From assembly GCA_030847615.1 (NCBI GenBank), contig JAUMIR010000001.1, forward strand, positions 446,888,687-446,952,686: a DNA stretch of 64,000 nucleotides, in the 5' to 3' direction. Source of the stretch: Gambelia wislizenii. Lineage: Eukaryota; Chordata; Lepidosauria; Squamata; Crotaphytidae. Below, piece by piece: positions 32,571 through 43,407 of the stretch (the stretch's first letter is position 1; each line of letters starts with the position of its first letter). The notes beneath the pieces were generated by a model, which worked only from the letters and a program-made list of their open reading frames with translations, did not search any database and was not told the origin of the DNA. Both the position numbers and the translations under genes were made by a program.

Positions 32571-33039
32571 CCTCTCTCTCCCCTTCCTATGCCTACTCCT
32601 CTGTCTCCATCTTTCTCTCTTACCTTCCTGTAAATTCTCCCTTAATTCCTTTCCTTGGCCTTTTTTCCATTCACTGTGGCCAGAGCCTTATGTGGTAGAT
32701 GAAAGACTTCATCATATGATAAATACATTGTGTATTGAGATGAGGTACAAGCATGGGGGTGGGCAGGCAGGCAGGAGAGGAGAGGGATGGGGCCAGCAGA
32801 GAAAGGTAAGGGGGAAGTGAAACAACAAAGAAGAGACACCAAAGAAGGATGCACTGAAACTTGAGCCTCAGAAGAAAAGGGCCAAAGTTTGATGGAAGAC
32901 ATGGAGCAGTACAACAAATGCAGGCTTGGATTAAGACATGCTGGTGAAGTCAGATGCAAAAGAAGACAGGGCTCCTGTAGCTTTGATAGCTGGCTGAAGA
33001 TATTTTATTCCTTGAAATAAAGGACAAGAAGGCACTTCC
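32571..33039. other. Single-copy DNA, CT-rich then GA-rich
   Basis: A pyrimidine-rich tract (32,570-32,640) and a purine-rich GGGCAGGCAGGCAGG-containing tract (about 32,755-32,900). No gene or repeat family recognised. Confidence 0.4.
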
Positions 33040-33245
33040 GATCATACTACCCTGAGCACATCTGCTTTCATCTGATTTCAGAAGCTAAGCAGGGTTGGGC
33101 CAGGTTAGTATTTGGACTAGGGATCTCCAGGTAGGGCTTGGAGAGCATCCTGGTTGAAACCCTGAAAAACCACTCCTGCCAATTAGATTTGACAGTACTG
33201 GGCTAGAAGGACTAAATGTCTGACTCCATATAAGGTAGCTTCTTA
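33040..33245 (+). repeat. 5S-rRNA-headed SINE with a different (non-BovB) body
   Basis: The head GATCATACTACCCTGAGCAC..TCTGATTTCAGAAGCTAAGC..GGGTTGGGCCAGGTTAGTA follows 5S rRNA from near its 5' end. The body then reads AAAACCACTCCTGCCA..TAGATTTGACAGTACTGGGC and TGTCTGACTCCATATAAGG..CTTC, a 3' end common in reptile repeats but unlike the BovB-type tail of the other 5S SINEs here. Confidence 0.7.
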
Positions 33246-34129
33246 TTTTCCCAGGTTTCAGAAGCCAAAAATGCAGTAGCAGTAAAAGGGCAGCTGGTGA
33301 TCTCTTGTCACAGAGTGGTGAGTCCACTCTCAGTTTTATCTCTCCTTCTCCTTCAGCTGCTCTGGGTTGTTCAGGATCCTGGACCCTCTTCCCAACAGAG
33401 GGTTGGCACTAGGAGAACTCCCATACAACTGAGGTTGCTGTAAACCAGAGTGTGGATTCACCACTGGTTGCCCCTGGTCAAATCTTGTTTTAACACCAGC
33501 ACCAGGACAATATCCTCTAATGCAATGAAGGGCAGCAGGCTAGTTTAGGGGTGCAGGGCAGGCCACATAGCAAAGACAATAGAGCTCTGCTTTCTCACAA
33601 AAGGACAATCATGGGAAGGGGGTGTTCAAGAAGAACATCCAGCAAGACTGCCACTGCTACCCCTCATCACACACCTCCATCTGTGGCCTTATATGGTTGC
33701 CAGGTCAGGATTGTCCCAGGCCTTGAGATTTCAGAGCCCAAACTTGACCTAGGTATGACACCTTGTGATATCATGGGGGAACTCCTGGTGATATCATTAT
33801 GCATGATACCTTAAGGATTTACCACAGTGGCACAGAGTACACAATTCAAATAACTTTAATAAATGAGGATATATATGTGTGCATACTTACCTTTTAAGCT
33901 AGTGCTTTCATCCTGAGAGTCTTTCCCTGGCCTTGAGTGTTAGAGAAGAGGGTCCAGGTCCTGAGACTCAGTGCTAGGCCTGGAGATCTGGGAACCCTAA
34001 ATATCTGTCTCACCACAACTAGTTCTTTGCAATCCTGCTTCTACACAGTTATTAAAAGTATAGAACCCGGCCCTTCTTTGGTAGACCAGCCAAATTCATC
34101 TTGAAGTTGGATGTTTTCTGATATATGAA
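33246..34129. other. Single-copy DNA with traces of a dispersed motif
   Basis: GGTTGCCAGGTCAGGATTGTCC..CTTGAGATTTCAGAGCCC (33,695-33,745) and GGTCCTGAGACTCAGTGC..CCTGGAGATCTGGGAACCC (33,955-33,997) resemble words at 43.1 and 53.55 kb; possibly one old repeat. No gene recognised. Confidence 0.4.
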
Positions 34130-34375
34130 TATCTTGTGTGTGTACATGCCACCTTTAAGCCACCTGTTGACTTGTGGCGACCCATGAATTTCATAGAGTT
34201 TTCTTAGGCAAGGAATATTCAAAAGGTGGCATTGCTGGTTTCTTCCTCTGAAATATAGCTTACAGCACCTGGTATTTGTTGGTGGTGTCCCATCCATGTA
34301 TTAACCAGAGCTGACCCTGCTTAGCTTATAAGAACAGACAGGATCTGGTGTGTTTAGGGTATTTAGGCCTCCAAC
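34130..34375 (-). repeat. 5S-rRNA-headed SINE with BovB-like tail
   Basis: On the minus strand it starts GCCTAAATACCC..ACACCAGATCC, then 5S-like TAAGCAGGGTCAGCTCTGG, ATGGGACACCACCAACAAATACCAGG and TGTAAGCTATATTTCAGAGG. The body is AAGAAAACTCTATGAAATTC and it ends in the BovB-like CGCCACAAGTCAAC..GGCATG and CA tail. Confidence 0.85.
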
Positions 34376-34904
34376 TCTTTTTTCCTGCTTTCTCCAACAA
34401 CCCAAAAATGTTTGTTTGTATTGCTATAAAAATAAAATTCAATATTTATTTTTTTTAAAGAACACGGATGTATTCTTTAATTATGTCAAAAACCAATGAA
34501 AATGTGGAAAAAGGCCTGCACTGGGGTGTGGAATTACTGCACACAGGGAAAAGAAAGTGAACCTTACTTTCCTCAGCTTTGACCTCCTGAATATAACTGC
34601 CTCTGCACCTAGCATTTAGGGTTAAAAGATGCTTCCATTAACACCAATGAAAACTTTACACGTGCACACCCCAACACACATAACATGTCTAATAGCTGGA
34701 GATTGAGACAAGAATGAGATACTGAGAAACTGGGTGGATAGGTCATGTCTGCTGTGTTAGGCCAGCAGGTTGGAGGTTCCCCAGCCCTTTGCTAAAAGAC
34801 CACAAAGCAAGGCAGACTCCAATTCAATTTTTAAAAAATACTGTACATAATAGTTGAAGATATTGTCATCTGGTGATTCAGCCATAGAACTACATCCACA
34901 CATA

Positions 34905-35140
34905 CATAGGAAGCTGTTGTTATTGTTGTGTGCCTTCAAGTCATTTCTGAATTATGGAGACCCTAAGGTAAACCTACCATGGGGTTTTCTTGGCAAGATT
35001 TGCTCAGAGGGGGTTTACTGTTTTCTCCATCTGAGGCTGAGAGAGTGTGATTTGCCCAGTAGGTTTCCATGGCTGAGCAGGGATTCGAACCCTGGTTTTC
35101 CAGAGTCATAGTCCAGTACTGAAAGGACTACACCATGCTG
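34905..35140 (-). repeat. tRNA-derived SINE (Sauria-type) with BovB-like tail
   Basis: The minus strand begins GCCAGCATGGTGTAGTCC (A-box region diverged) and carries a B box GGGTTCGAATCCC (35,082-35,094 in plus coordinates). It continues ..CATGGAAACCTACTGGGC, AATCACACTCTCTCAGCCTC and AACCCCATGGTAGG, and closes with the tail ..GACTTGAAGGCACACAACAA. RNA polymerase III-type internal promoter; presumably mobilised by BovB. Confidence 0.9.
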
Positions 35141-35394
35141 GCAAGATGCTATTCATAGACATATGTTCAGCTACTACCACTTTAAAATGAACAACTTGTT
35201 ATATAACCAAGGAGTACAGAAATTCAGTTCAAGAGCTGGGTCATGTAAGCGCTTTTCTCCTATATTCAAACAGTTCTAGTTTTCACTTGGTCATCAATGT
35301 TCCCTCGTGTGCAGCTGAAAAAGTTAAGGAGTAAACTGGCAGCACTTTAATACAATTGGTTCCACAACTGTAGCTGTAATTCTTGTAATGCAGG
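35141..35394. other. Single-copy DNA, no feature recognised
   Basis: Short unannotated spacer between a SINE and a MITE fragment. Confidence 0.4.
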
Positions 35395-35690
35395 GGAGGA
35401 GAACCTTTGATCCCTTACCAGATTTTGATGAACTACTTCCATTATACATCACCATTGACCAGACTGGCTGGGGCTGAAATTGGATTTCAGCCATATCTGG
35501 AGAGCCACAAGTTTTCCAGCCTCTTATAATTCTAGTGTGCCTAAGCATGGTTGAAATTGCTTACATGCAGACCACCAGATGTTAATGAACCATAACTCCT
35601 AGCAGCCTTAGCTAGCATAGCCACTGGTGAGGAATGCTGGGAGTTGCAGTCCAATAACATTGGGAGGTCCATTTGAGTCCCACCCCAATG
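35395..35690. repeat. Two diverged hAT-type MITE copies
   Basis: 35,395-35,515 (GGAGGAGAACCTTTGATCC .. TGGAGAGCCACAAGTTTTCC) and 35,565-35,685 (GACCACCAGATGTTAATG .. TGGGAGTTGCAGTCCAATAAC..GGGAGGTCC) both have the layout of a widespread reptile MITE: GGCCCTCCAGATGTT.. at one end and its inverse ..AACATCTGGAGGGCC at the other. Both are old. Confidence 0.55.
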
Positions 35691-35859
35691 TAGGAGAAGA
35701 AAACAACAACAACCAACCACCACTAACAGTAGCAGCAATAACAGCACAGAATGAGCTGGCTGTCAGTTTTTTTGGTTCAATCAGTTTTTAAGTCAAGCTT
35801 TTAGTAACATTGTTCTTAGAGAAGCTAAGATAAACAATTGCATTACGGAAATAAGCCAT

Positions 35860-36120
35860 GAATGCAGAGCTGGGAAGTGTGCGGGGTGCCATTGTTAGCA
35901 CAGCATGAAAAACATGTGCCTAGATGGGATTCCTAGCTCTTTTTGTCCCAAAATTCCCAGAGTTCTGATTAATGAGCATGGATCTATTTCCCTGACTGCA
36001 GAGCAGAGTGCTGAATTGCCGGTGGGACAACAGGGTGGTTAGTCTATCAAATGACTATTAATTAGGTTACTTCCCACTGCCTTTGACATGGGAGCGCATT
36101 TGCTTGTGGGTCAAAATAAA
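35860..36120. promoter_or_regulatory. Candidate conserved noncoding element
   Basis: Non-repeat sequence with homeodomain-type cores (CTGATTAATGAGC, GACTATTAATTAGGTTAC) and isolated CpGs (TGCCGGTGGG, GGGAGCGCATTTGC). No ORF, no repeat match. Weaker than the element near 32.4 kb; conservation not checked. Confidence 0.3.
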
Positions 36121-36399
36121 GGGAGTAGGAAAGTGAGTGAGAAACAGAATAAGGGGAGGGAGGAGAAGAAATGGGAATGAATTTAGGAGAGGAAAGCTAG
36201 TATATCAAGGAAAGAAGCTGAATGAAGCAAGCCTTCTTGGCTATCACAAGAGTTTGCACAGGAGTGACAAATGATGGGGAAACGAGAAGACAAAAATGAA
36301 AATATCAAGGAAACAAAGATAGGAGAAATAGAAAAATCTATTTATTTAATGACTACCCCAGCTTTCAGCCAAAAATGGCACTTGAGGCAACAGAGTTAT

Positions 36400-36685
36400 C
36401 ATAGAATCATAGATAAACATATTACTACACTTGAACATCCTCCATACTTGCCATATTTGGCACCATGTGACTTTTTTCTTTTCCCTAAAGTGAAATCGGT
36501 GCTTAAAGGAGCACATTTTGAGTCAATTGATGCAATATGAGAAGAAAACAGCAGATGTGTTGAAACAGCAGACAGAAACTGATCTGCTCCACGCCTTGGA
36601 CCAGTGGAAAACAAGACTGCATTGGTGTGTGAGTGTGAACAGGGAGTATATTGAAGGGGACAAGCATTAGAATTGTAATACATAT
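36400..36685 (+). pseudogene. Mariner-family transposase, C-terminal remnant
   Basis: The frame from about 36,405 reads TLEHPPYLPYLAPCDFFLFPKVKSVLKGAHFESIDAI then a stop at 36,538. A second frame ends DQWKTRLHWCVSVNREYIEGDKH before a stop. The PYLAPCDFFLFP block holds the last catalytic aspartate of the mariner D,D34D triad (codon 36,469-36,471), and the closing REYIEGD motif is typical of mariner C-termini. The N-terminal helix-turn-helix domain and the first two catalytic residues are gone; there is at least one stop and one frameshift. Terminal repeats were not found. Inactive. Confidence 0.8.
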
Positions 36686-36854
36686 AAACAAAGATGTGTT
36701 ATTGTATCAGTCTTGTTATTTAATAGACAGACTTCGTACAGCCATAATTTCCTCTAATGGAATGGAATTTTCAGGTTAATTTGTAAAGCAATACAAAAGC
36801 CAGCACACCTGTTCACAAGTGAGATGAGCATGTATGATAGGATGGAGACCATGT

Positions 36855-36965
36855 AGCTCTCTGGATGTTGCTGGACTGCAGTTCTCATCATCCCCCATTG
36901 TTAGCTATTCTGTCTAGGACTGATAGTACCTGCCATCCAGCAACAGCTGTGGAGCCACACTTTCC
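36855..36965. mobile_element. hAT-type MITE, short diverged copy
   Basis: TCTGGATGTTGCTGGACTGC..TCATCATCCCCCATTG..CTAGGACTGATAG..CATCCAGCAACAGCTG has the inverted layout of the CAGATGTTGTTGGACT / AGTCCAACAACATCTG MITE family. Confidence 0.6.
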
Positions 36966-37074
36966 TTTTTCCTTGTGTATACCATAACCCAGGAGTGGTC
37001 AAAGGTTCAAGCCCTCCAAGCCATATGTAACAACCATCAGAAGTTCAAGAGCCAGCTTCCATGTATGCATTAAA

Positions 37075-37342
37075 TACAGTCAGACCCCTGTATCCATGGG
37101 GGTTCGGTTCCTGGACTTACCGCAGATACTGGAAACCACAGATGACAGACAACCCTATTAAAATAAAGGACTTCTGGTAAAAACATATCAAAGAGTTGCC
37201 TTGGAGGACCTAGAAGATGTCTAGAGAGGATGCCTCTCTAGGCATTTTCCAGCACAAGTCTGTGGCATGTGTCCCTATTTCATGTCCCACAGAGAACTGA
37301 AACCACGGATATTGGTTCTACAGATATGGGTGTCTGACTGTA
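37075..37342. mobile_element. Tigger/mariner-type MITE
   Basis: TA target duplication. Ends are CAGTCAGACCCCTGTATCC and, reversed, CAGTCAGACACCCATATC. Internal words AACCCTATTAAAATAAAGG and GGCATTTTCCAGCAC match the element interrupted by CR1 at 49.8-51.1 kb and allow that one to be rejoined in reading order. Confidence 0.9.
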
Positions 37343-37356
37343 TTACATTTGTTTCT

Positions 37357-37982
37357 TAGGGCATGTCTACACGACTGAAAAAAAAATCCATTTGGGGGGT
37401 AAAAAATATGAAAAGGCAGTTTTACAAATGTGTATGATCTGCCTACATGATTTTTTACCCCCCCTAAACGCCATATGACCCCCTCTTCCCCAGCTGGCTG
37501 GAGCAAGCAAGCCAAGCACGGTTTTAAATCTCCCACCACTTTTTTTTTTAAAATTCAAAAAGGTGCCTGTTTTCGGACAGTCAGATTTCCCTATTTACAA
37601 TGTAAAATAAAAATAAATATATGTAAAAATCTCAGTTTCATGCCCTTATTGGACTCTCGCTTAACCGGGAATCCAACATGGCAGCCGCTCCCAATTCCCC
37701 TCCTTGCTAGCTTCGCCCCCTCCACTTGGCCAGCCAATCAGATTACACTGCTTGTTCGTATGTGTGCGAATGGTGGGTACAGACCGTCGACAATATGAAC
37801 GGCTGTATGGATTTTAGGCCGAGATCCGCTAATCCTCCTGAACACTGAATCCATGTAGTTTACAGGGGATTCGCTAGCCCCCCTTCCGAAAGACACGTAT
37901 GCATCCGAATGGCTGTGTGTACACATGATCGATCTTTTGAATGCCATACATATTTTTTTTTATCATGTAGACACCCCCTTAG
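37357..37982. mobile_element. MITE with AGGG-TGTCTACA ends
   Basis: The left end AGGGCATGTCTACACG with a poly-A run and the right end (poly-T then TCATGTAGACACCCCCT) are imperfect inverted repeats. The interior has CTTGCTAGCTTCGCCCCC and TTGGCCAGCCAATCAG, comparable to CTTCCTAGCAAGTCCC and CTGGCCAATCAGC at 43.9 kb. A target duplication could not be fixed. Non-coding. Confidence 0.7.
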
Positions 37983-38424
37983 TTGTTTGTTACTCATTCA
38001 AGTAACAACTTCCAGTTTCTCTGGTGAATGCTCCAAGTTGTATTTTTTGTCTGCTCAGATGTGATTGTAATCAGTGGTGCATAGTTGCTTGCTTCCATGT
38101 CAATGGGATTGTAAAAGTGCTCAGGATTTTACTTCAATCTTTAAGGAAGCTATCCACATATTGGACCCTATCCTTCAAACAGGGTCAGCACCATGGATAG
38201 CCCCTGTGTATCCAGAGGCTATCCTGATCCTCCCATGCCATATCCACTAGCTGTGCAATAGCACTAGTGCTGCACTGTTGCTTGCTGTGGTGTGAATAGG
38301 AGTTGCAGCTCCAAACTGGTAGTGGACATGTGCCATGAGACCTGTTCCAGATGTGGCTCCTTGATGCTAGTCCTCTCTGTGTTCCCTGATGGCTGAGGGA
38401 ACAGATTTCCCTTGTGCACCTAGG

Positions 38425-38545
38425 GCAGGGGCACCTGTGACTCTCCGGATGTTGGTCTACAAATCCCATTAGCCATGGCTAGCACAGGAAGATACAACCC
38501 AACAACATCTGAAGGCCCACATGTTCTCCACCCTTGCTCAGAATG
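38425..38545. mobile_element. hAT-type MITE copy
   Basis: GGGGCACCTGTGACTCTCCG-GATGTTGGTCTACAAATCCCATTAGCC pairs in layout with ..CCCAACAACATCTGAAGGCCCACATGTTC..CACCCTTGC. Inverted ends of the CAGGGGTGGGCAAC-type family are diverged. Confidence 0.6.
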
Positions 38546-38689
38546 TTTGGTGCAGCTAATCTGTGAGTGTCACTTTGGACACATGCTAGTTCTTTGCTGT
38601 GAACGTCTGAGCTGTGGACTCCTGGGATGAGTAACAACTAAAGTGAAGAGGTTTTTTTTTTTAAAGAAAAGATTGCCCAGGAATAGAAA

Positions 38690-38950
38690 TATATTTTATT
38701 TGTTCATTCAGTTTATCTCCTGCCTTTCTCCCAATTTGAGTCCCAAAGCAGCTTACAATAAGTTAAAACAAAACAGCTAAAACAATAAGCAGTACAAACA
38801 TTTTAAAAAGCTTTAAGCATCCAATCCAATAAGCATCCAATCCAATTACTTTAAAACAATTAAAATACATTCAACATATAATATGTATTAAAATATTCAG
38901 CACACCCACCAAACATCCTTCTGCTCCAACCAATTAAAAGCTGAACCCCG
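38690..38950 (-). mobile_element. L2-like LINE 3' end
   Basis: On the minus strand TAAGCTGCTTTGGGACTC..AATTGGGAGAAAGGCAGG then ATAAA..; this 3' terminus (GGGAGAAAGGCAGGATATAAAT) recurs at 40,060 and 42,465 kb-scale copies. Includes a local duplication of CATCCAATCCAAT near 38,818-38,845. Confidence 0.7.
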
Positions 38951-39597
38951 ATTTAACTAAGGAGGTCTTTGCCTGACCATGAAAACAGAGCAGAGAGCAT
39001 GTGCTTCTGAGGAAACTAGTGTCAAACACAGAGAGTCCAAAAAACTCAGCCAGACAATTTGTCAGAGCCCTGGCTCTACCCCAGCAGCAAAACACCACTC
39101 TACTGGGATGTACTGGGCCCATAACCCACTGTCCACTCAATATAGGCTCATTGAGTGGTGACTGGCACAACCTGGGGACAAACTAAACCCAGGAGTAGCC
39201 AACAGCAGATAAACTACACAGCAGAATAGGGCTTGAAACACAAGTGCTTCTGCTGGCAGGCTTTATCACTGCTCTCACTCTCGCCCGCAATAAGAAGACT
39301 AAAAAACAGCAAGGTCCTTCAGGAGGCTCTATCTTCAGTTCCAGTACAAAACAAACACAGAATATACTGTATACAGCAAACCTCAATAACAAATCCAACA
39401 GCAATAGAATGTATCTTTATAGAGGTATTTGACTAATCACCTTCTGCCTAGCCACAGCTGTGCACACACCCATTTCAGCTGTGCTAGCGAGTGGTCTGTT
39501 GCACCAACATTTTTCCTTTTTCACTTAAAGGGATATTATCCTGACAAGAATATCAACTCTTGTTTTATATTGCTGCAGCTTTGAATGTCTTGGGGAC

Positions 39598-39808
39598 TGT
39601 TCACACTACACATTTGTAGTGCTATCATTCAGTTTTAACTTCCATGGTATCATCCTATTGAATCTTGGGATCTTCAGTTTAGGGAGGGGGCATTTAGAAT
39701 TCTCAGCTAGAGAGCTGTAGTGTCCCCAAACTACAAAACCTAGGATTGAATAGAATGGCACCCTGGCAGTTAAGGTGGAATTGCAGTGCTATAAATATGT
39801 AGTGTGAA
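39598..39808. mobile_element. Palindromic MITE
   Basis: Outer arms TTCACACTACACATTTGTAG and ..ATATGTAGTGTGAA, with inner words ATCTTCAGTTTAGGGAGG and ACTACAAAACCTAGGATTG, place it in the same hairpin family as 5.5, 14.9, 15.7 and 53.2 kb. More diverged than those. Confidence 0.8.
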
Positions 39809-39907
39809 AGGGCCAAAAAAGGAGGGAAGAAAAAGACATTAATGACTAATTATTTCAGAGTTCAGAAGGATGACTATGAACACATCAGGTACTGAGCAAA
39901 TGGGTTG

Positions 39908-39975
39908 CACACGCACGCATGCATGCATGCAAGCACACACACACACACGCACACATACGCACACACACACATGCA
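39908..39975. repeat. (CA)n-rich microsatellite
   Basis: Interrupted CA run with CG and GCAT variants (ACGCACGCATGCATGCATGC). Overlapping ORFs on both strands, all rich in H/T or C/V, are artefacts of it. Confidence 0.95.
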
Positions 39976-40059
39976 CCATGCACACATGGGTTGCGTGGGG
40001 GTTGCCTCCTCTATATATGGACAGGCTTCCCAAAAGGCACAAGTGTGTAAGTCCTTGGG

Positions 40060-40112
40060 TCCCATATTAAGAGAAAGGCAGGATATCGGCTGAATAAATA
40101 AATAAATAAATC
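40060..40112 (+). mobile_element. L2-like LINE 3' end, very short
   Basis: CCATATTAAGAGAAAGGCAGG then ATATCGGCTG and four AAAT units: the same 3' terminus as the other L2-like copies, nearly fully 5'-truncated. Confidence 0.65.
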
Positions 40113-40929
40113 ATAAACAAGTGTACACAGTTTTGTCCCTTTGATGAACATAGCTTCAGTTTGTTGAAGTGTTTCAGTATACTGCACTGCACAATACGTT
40201 TGGATGTAATTTCTTTCTGAAACAAAGCTAAATCATTGCTGTTCAAATAAAGATGGAAGAACTATAGGGACAAAATTGTAGCTATACCAACTAATATCCC
40301 GAATTGTTAATAATTATTGGACTCAGCAGCTGGGAATATACCTAAAGTTTTCCTATGAAGATAGATTGTCATGATAGTGTTCCAACCACCTGCTGATGTG
40401 ATTCTTAAGCAGTCTACCAGGCATCCTTTCTGGAGGAACAACTCCACACTTTGGCTCTTATTTAGATCTGGCTGTTATTTTGGATACCTGATAATCTCAA
40501 TGATACAAAAAGTGGTTTTCACCAGCTCCTGTCTGCTATGTCAACTTCAACCCTTCTTGAACAGAGTTAGCTTGGCCAATGGTTATCCATGGCCTAGCAA
40601 GCAACCTGTCATAAAGTTTAGTTTGTTCAAAGCTAGGTTGCTGAATAAGTTATGAAGAATTCATCTTGCCCATTTTGAAACAATGTCACTGATTCCTCCT
40701 CATTTTTCTGGGCACAGTTCAAAATAGGGATGCTCAAATAGCCAAACTTGTTCTAAACATTATTCACTCTGGACTGTGAGGCATTCTCATTGTTCCAAGT
40801 GTCAGTTTCATTTGTCCCAATTCCATATCAGTTTACAAATTTTGTTTATAAAAACCCATACCAAAAAATGTACATGTTGATGTGCATGCTTCACTTAATG
40901 TCTGTATTTTTCCATTGTTGTGCGTGGTA
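40113..40929. other. Single-copy DNA, no feature recognised
   Basis: No gene or repeat family recognised. Confidence 0.4.
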
Positions 40930-41112
40930 ACCCTAATGCAACCCTATCACAGGATTTTTCTTGGCAAGATTTGTTCAAAGGGAATTCCTCTAAGGCTGAG
41001 ATAGTGTGACTTGCCCAAGGTCACCCAGTAGGCCTCTATAGCCGAATGGCTATTTGAGCCCTGGTCTCCAAGGTCCTAGTTGAACACCTAAATCACTATG
41101 CTATGTTGGCTT
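40930..41112 (-). repeat. tRNA-derived SINE (Sauria-type), tail diverged
   Basis: Minus strand: GCCAACATAGCATAGTG, a degraded B-box region, CTACTGGGTGACCTTGGGC, AAGTCACACTATCTCAGCC, then ..CTTGCCAAGAAAAATCCTG and GATAGGGTTGC. The BovB-like terminal part is lost or replaced. Confidence 0.82.
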
Positions 41113-41320
41113 TTCATTTTTCTGTACCTTTTCCAATTAGTTTCAGTTTGTGTGTGGCTTTTCCAACTGTACATATTTCTGCAAGCTTTTTTCTTCTTGG
41201 ATAGTACATATTTATGTATGTTATTTTCACTATCCGTTGCCATAGTGTAAGGATTTTTGTTGTACTTTTCCTTCTATATTCTTGTGGGCATTTTTGAATA
41301 AAAGCTATAGCACTGGGTGG

Positions 41321-41790
41321 GTTGTTGTTGTTAATTGCCATCAAGTTAGCTTTCACTCATGGTGATCCCATGAATTAGAGATCTCCAGGACAATCTGTTA
41401 TCAACAACCCTGCTAAGGTCTTGCAAATTCAGGGCTGTGGCTTCCTTGATCAAGTCTATCCACTTCTAGCACCATCTTCCTCTTTTCCTACTGCCTTCTA
41501 CCTTACCAAGTATTATTGTCTTTTTTAATGAGTCATGTCATCTCATCATAGTTCCAAATTATGATAGCCTCAGTTTAGTCATTTTGACCTGCATGAATTG
41601 TTCAGGCTTGATTTGCTCTCAGACCCAACTATTTGTCTTTTTGGCAGTCCATGGTATTTATAGAACTCTCCTCCAGAACCACATTTTAAATGAACTGATT
41701 TTCTTCCTGACAGCTTTCTTCACTGTCCTGCTTTCACAAACATACATAGAAAAGTATGGTACAAATTTTGGTGCACAAATCTGTTCCAGT
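41321..41790 (-). mobile_element. RTE-BovB LINE 3' end
   Basis: Minus-strand translation gives SVKKAVRKKISSFKMWFWRRVL, PWTAKKTNSWV and EQIKPEQ, then KMTKLRLS, and DSLKKTIILGKVEGSRKRK, the conserved C-terminal tail of BovB ORF2. It is broken by stops. The 3' end closes with ATGAGTGAAAGCTAACTTGATGGC and AACAACAAC, the same kind of terminus used by the SINEs in this window. 5'-truncated and inactive. Confidence 0.85.
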
Positions 41791-42464
41791 TTGTTAATTG
41801 GTTTGGGATGTCAGTATGTAAAATTTTCATTAAAAATGGGAGAGAATGAGTTTATCACACATCTCTTTCTGTAGCATAACTGGCCACTTGACTTAGTCAT
41901 ATAATATTCCAATACATCTGTTACCCATATGACAGCAATGCAACTGCATAAAAATTGCTGTATAAAAAAATAATAATAATAATTAAAGTGGAAGTAAGTC
42001 AAACTTCTATTTAGAAGCTGATCTGACTTTTTCTGGTGGGCTAACCCAACTTCAGTGTTGGCTTCAGGTTCTGATCTGTAGGTACTCATTTAATGTAATC
42101 TCAGATGTTAATCTTTTTAAAAATTTCTTCCAAGGAAATTTACTTTTATAATGTGCAAGCAGACTGTCATAGGCTGTGCTGGTTTTTCCTATTTGCTTTG
42201 GCATCAGAATTGTTTTGACATTTAAATTTCTTTTATCTTTCCCCCTGCTATCAGAGTTTGCTTGTACCTTATTATGATAGGAGTTTGCTTAAAAGAACAT
42301 AAATGACCCAAGACGTGCTCCTCCCCCCATCTCCAAGGTTATTGAGAACATGAAACCAGATCTCTTTTCTGAACCTGACCTTCAACACATATCAGTTGTA
42401 CTTGTTGGAAAACTACTCTACTAATGCCTTGGCCTGCATTGGAGTGTAGTAGTGGGTGGTGATT
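41791..42464. other. Single-copy DNA, no feature recognised
   Basis: Nothing recognised with confidence. Confidence 0.4.
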
Positions 42465-42910
42465 AATGAATATTTATTTATTTATTTATTTATATCCTGC
42501 CTTTCTCCCAATATAAGGACTTAACAATGAGTTTAAAACCATACAATTTTAAAACAATACAGAAGCATTAAAAACATAAATATGAAATTAAATAAAACCA
42601 AATTAAACAATTTAATGTGTTAATTTTTTAAAAAATATTTAAATACAATAAAACTATATATGGACCTTAAAATCCAAATCACATAGCACTTATAAGCCCA
42701 ACTCCTCTCAGACTGTAAATGCCAGCTGGCACAAGAATGCTTTTACCTGTTGGCAAAGGGAGAACAGAGATGGGCCCATCCTGGCCTCGCTAGGGAGAGA
42801 CTTCCAAAGTCTAGGAGCAGCCACCGAGAAGGCCCTTTCCCTTGTTCCCACCAAACAAGCCTGAGAGGGTGATGGGACAGAGAGAAGGGCTCTCTAGATT
42901 ATCTTAGATG
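42465..42910 (-). mobile_element. L2-like LINE, 3' part
   Basis: Minus-strand text GAAGGGCCTTCTCGG-TGGCTGCTCCTAGAC corresponds to the L2-type ORF2 C-terminus (..R-A-F-S-V-A-A-P-R..), followed by ..CCAACAGGTAAAAGC. The 3' end is ATTGGGAGAAAGGCAGG plus an AAAT run (42,465-42,492). Frame is decayed. Confidence 0.75.
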
Positions 42911-43407
42911 GCCTCATAAATGCATAAATGCAGAAATTAAAGCAGAAATGTAATCATGAATATCCTTACGTTGGACAAATGTAAATAGAAGGCAATATTT
43001 GGGCAGTTTACCGCAAACATGACCATAAGTAAAAGGTGAATGTAAAAGAAGTGATCATACAGTGGAATGAGCTGAGGATGGCTGCTGGTTGAGGCAGGGC
43101 TGCCAGGTCTCAGGGCCTGGCCCTGAGTCTCCAGTTTTCATGGGTCATCTCCATGTGGGAGAAGAGGGTACAAATTCTACAGTTCTGGTGGTCTCAGCTC
43201 TTGGCAAAAGGAAAGGGATGGGTGCAAATCTCCAGCTCAGCTAGGAGAACAATAGCTTGCTACAATTTTCAAGCATTAATGGATTTATTGCAAAGGCTCT
43301 CTGGAGGGGCAAGTGTTTAGGTATTTACTTAGCTAGCTTCCTCCTTCCCTCCCAGTTGTTTTGGTGCCATGGCTCACTGTCCTGCTCTGCATCCATCGTC
43401 CGACTAG
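42911..43407. other. Single-copy DNA, no gene recognised
   Basis: Contains GGGCTGCCAGGTCTCAGGGCC..GAGTCTCCAG (43,088-43,135), resembling the dispersed motif at 33.7 kb. Confidence 0.4.

Noticed and set aside
36396..36412. ATCATAGAATCATAGAT as a CR1 tail
   Set aside because: Too short, and no CR1 body beside it; it lies at the edge of the mariner remnant.
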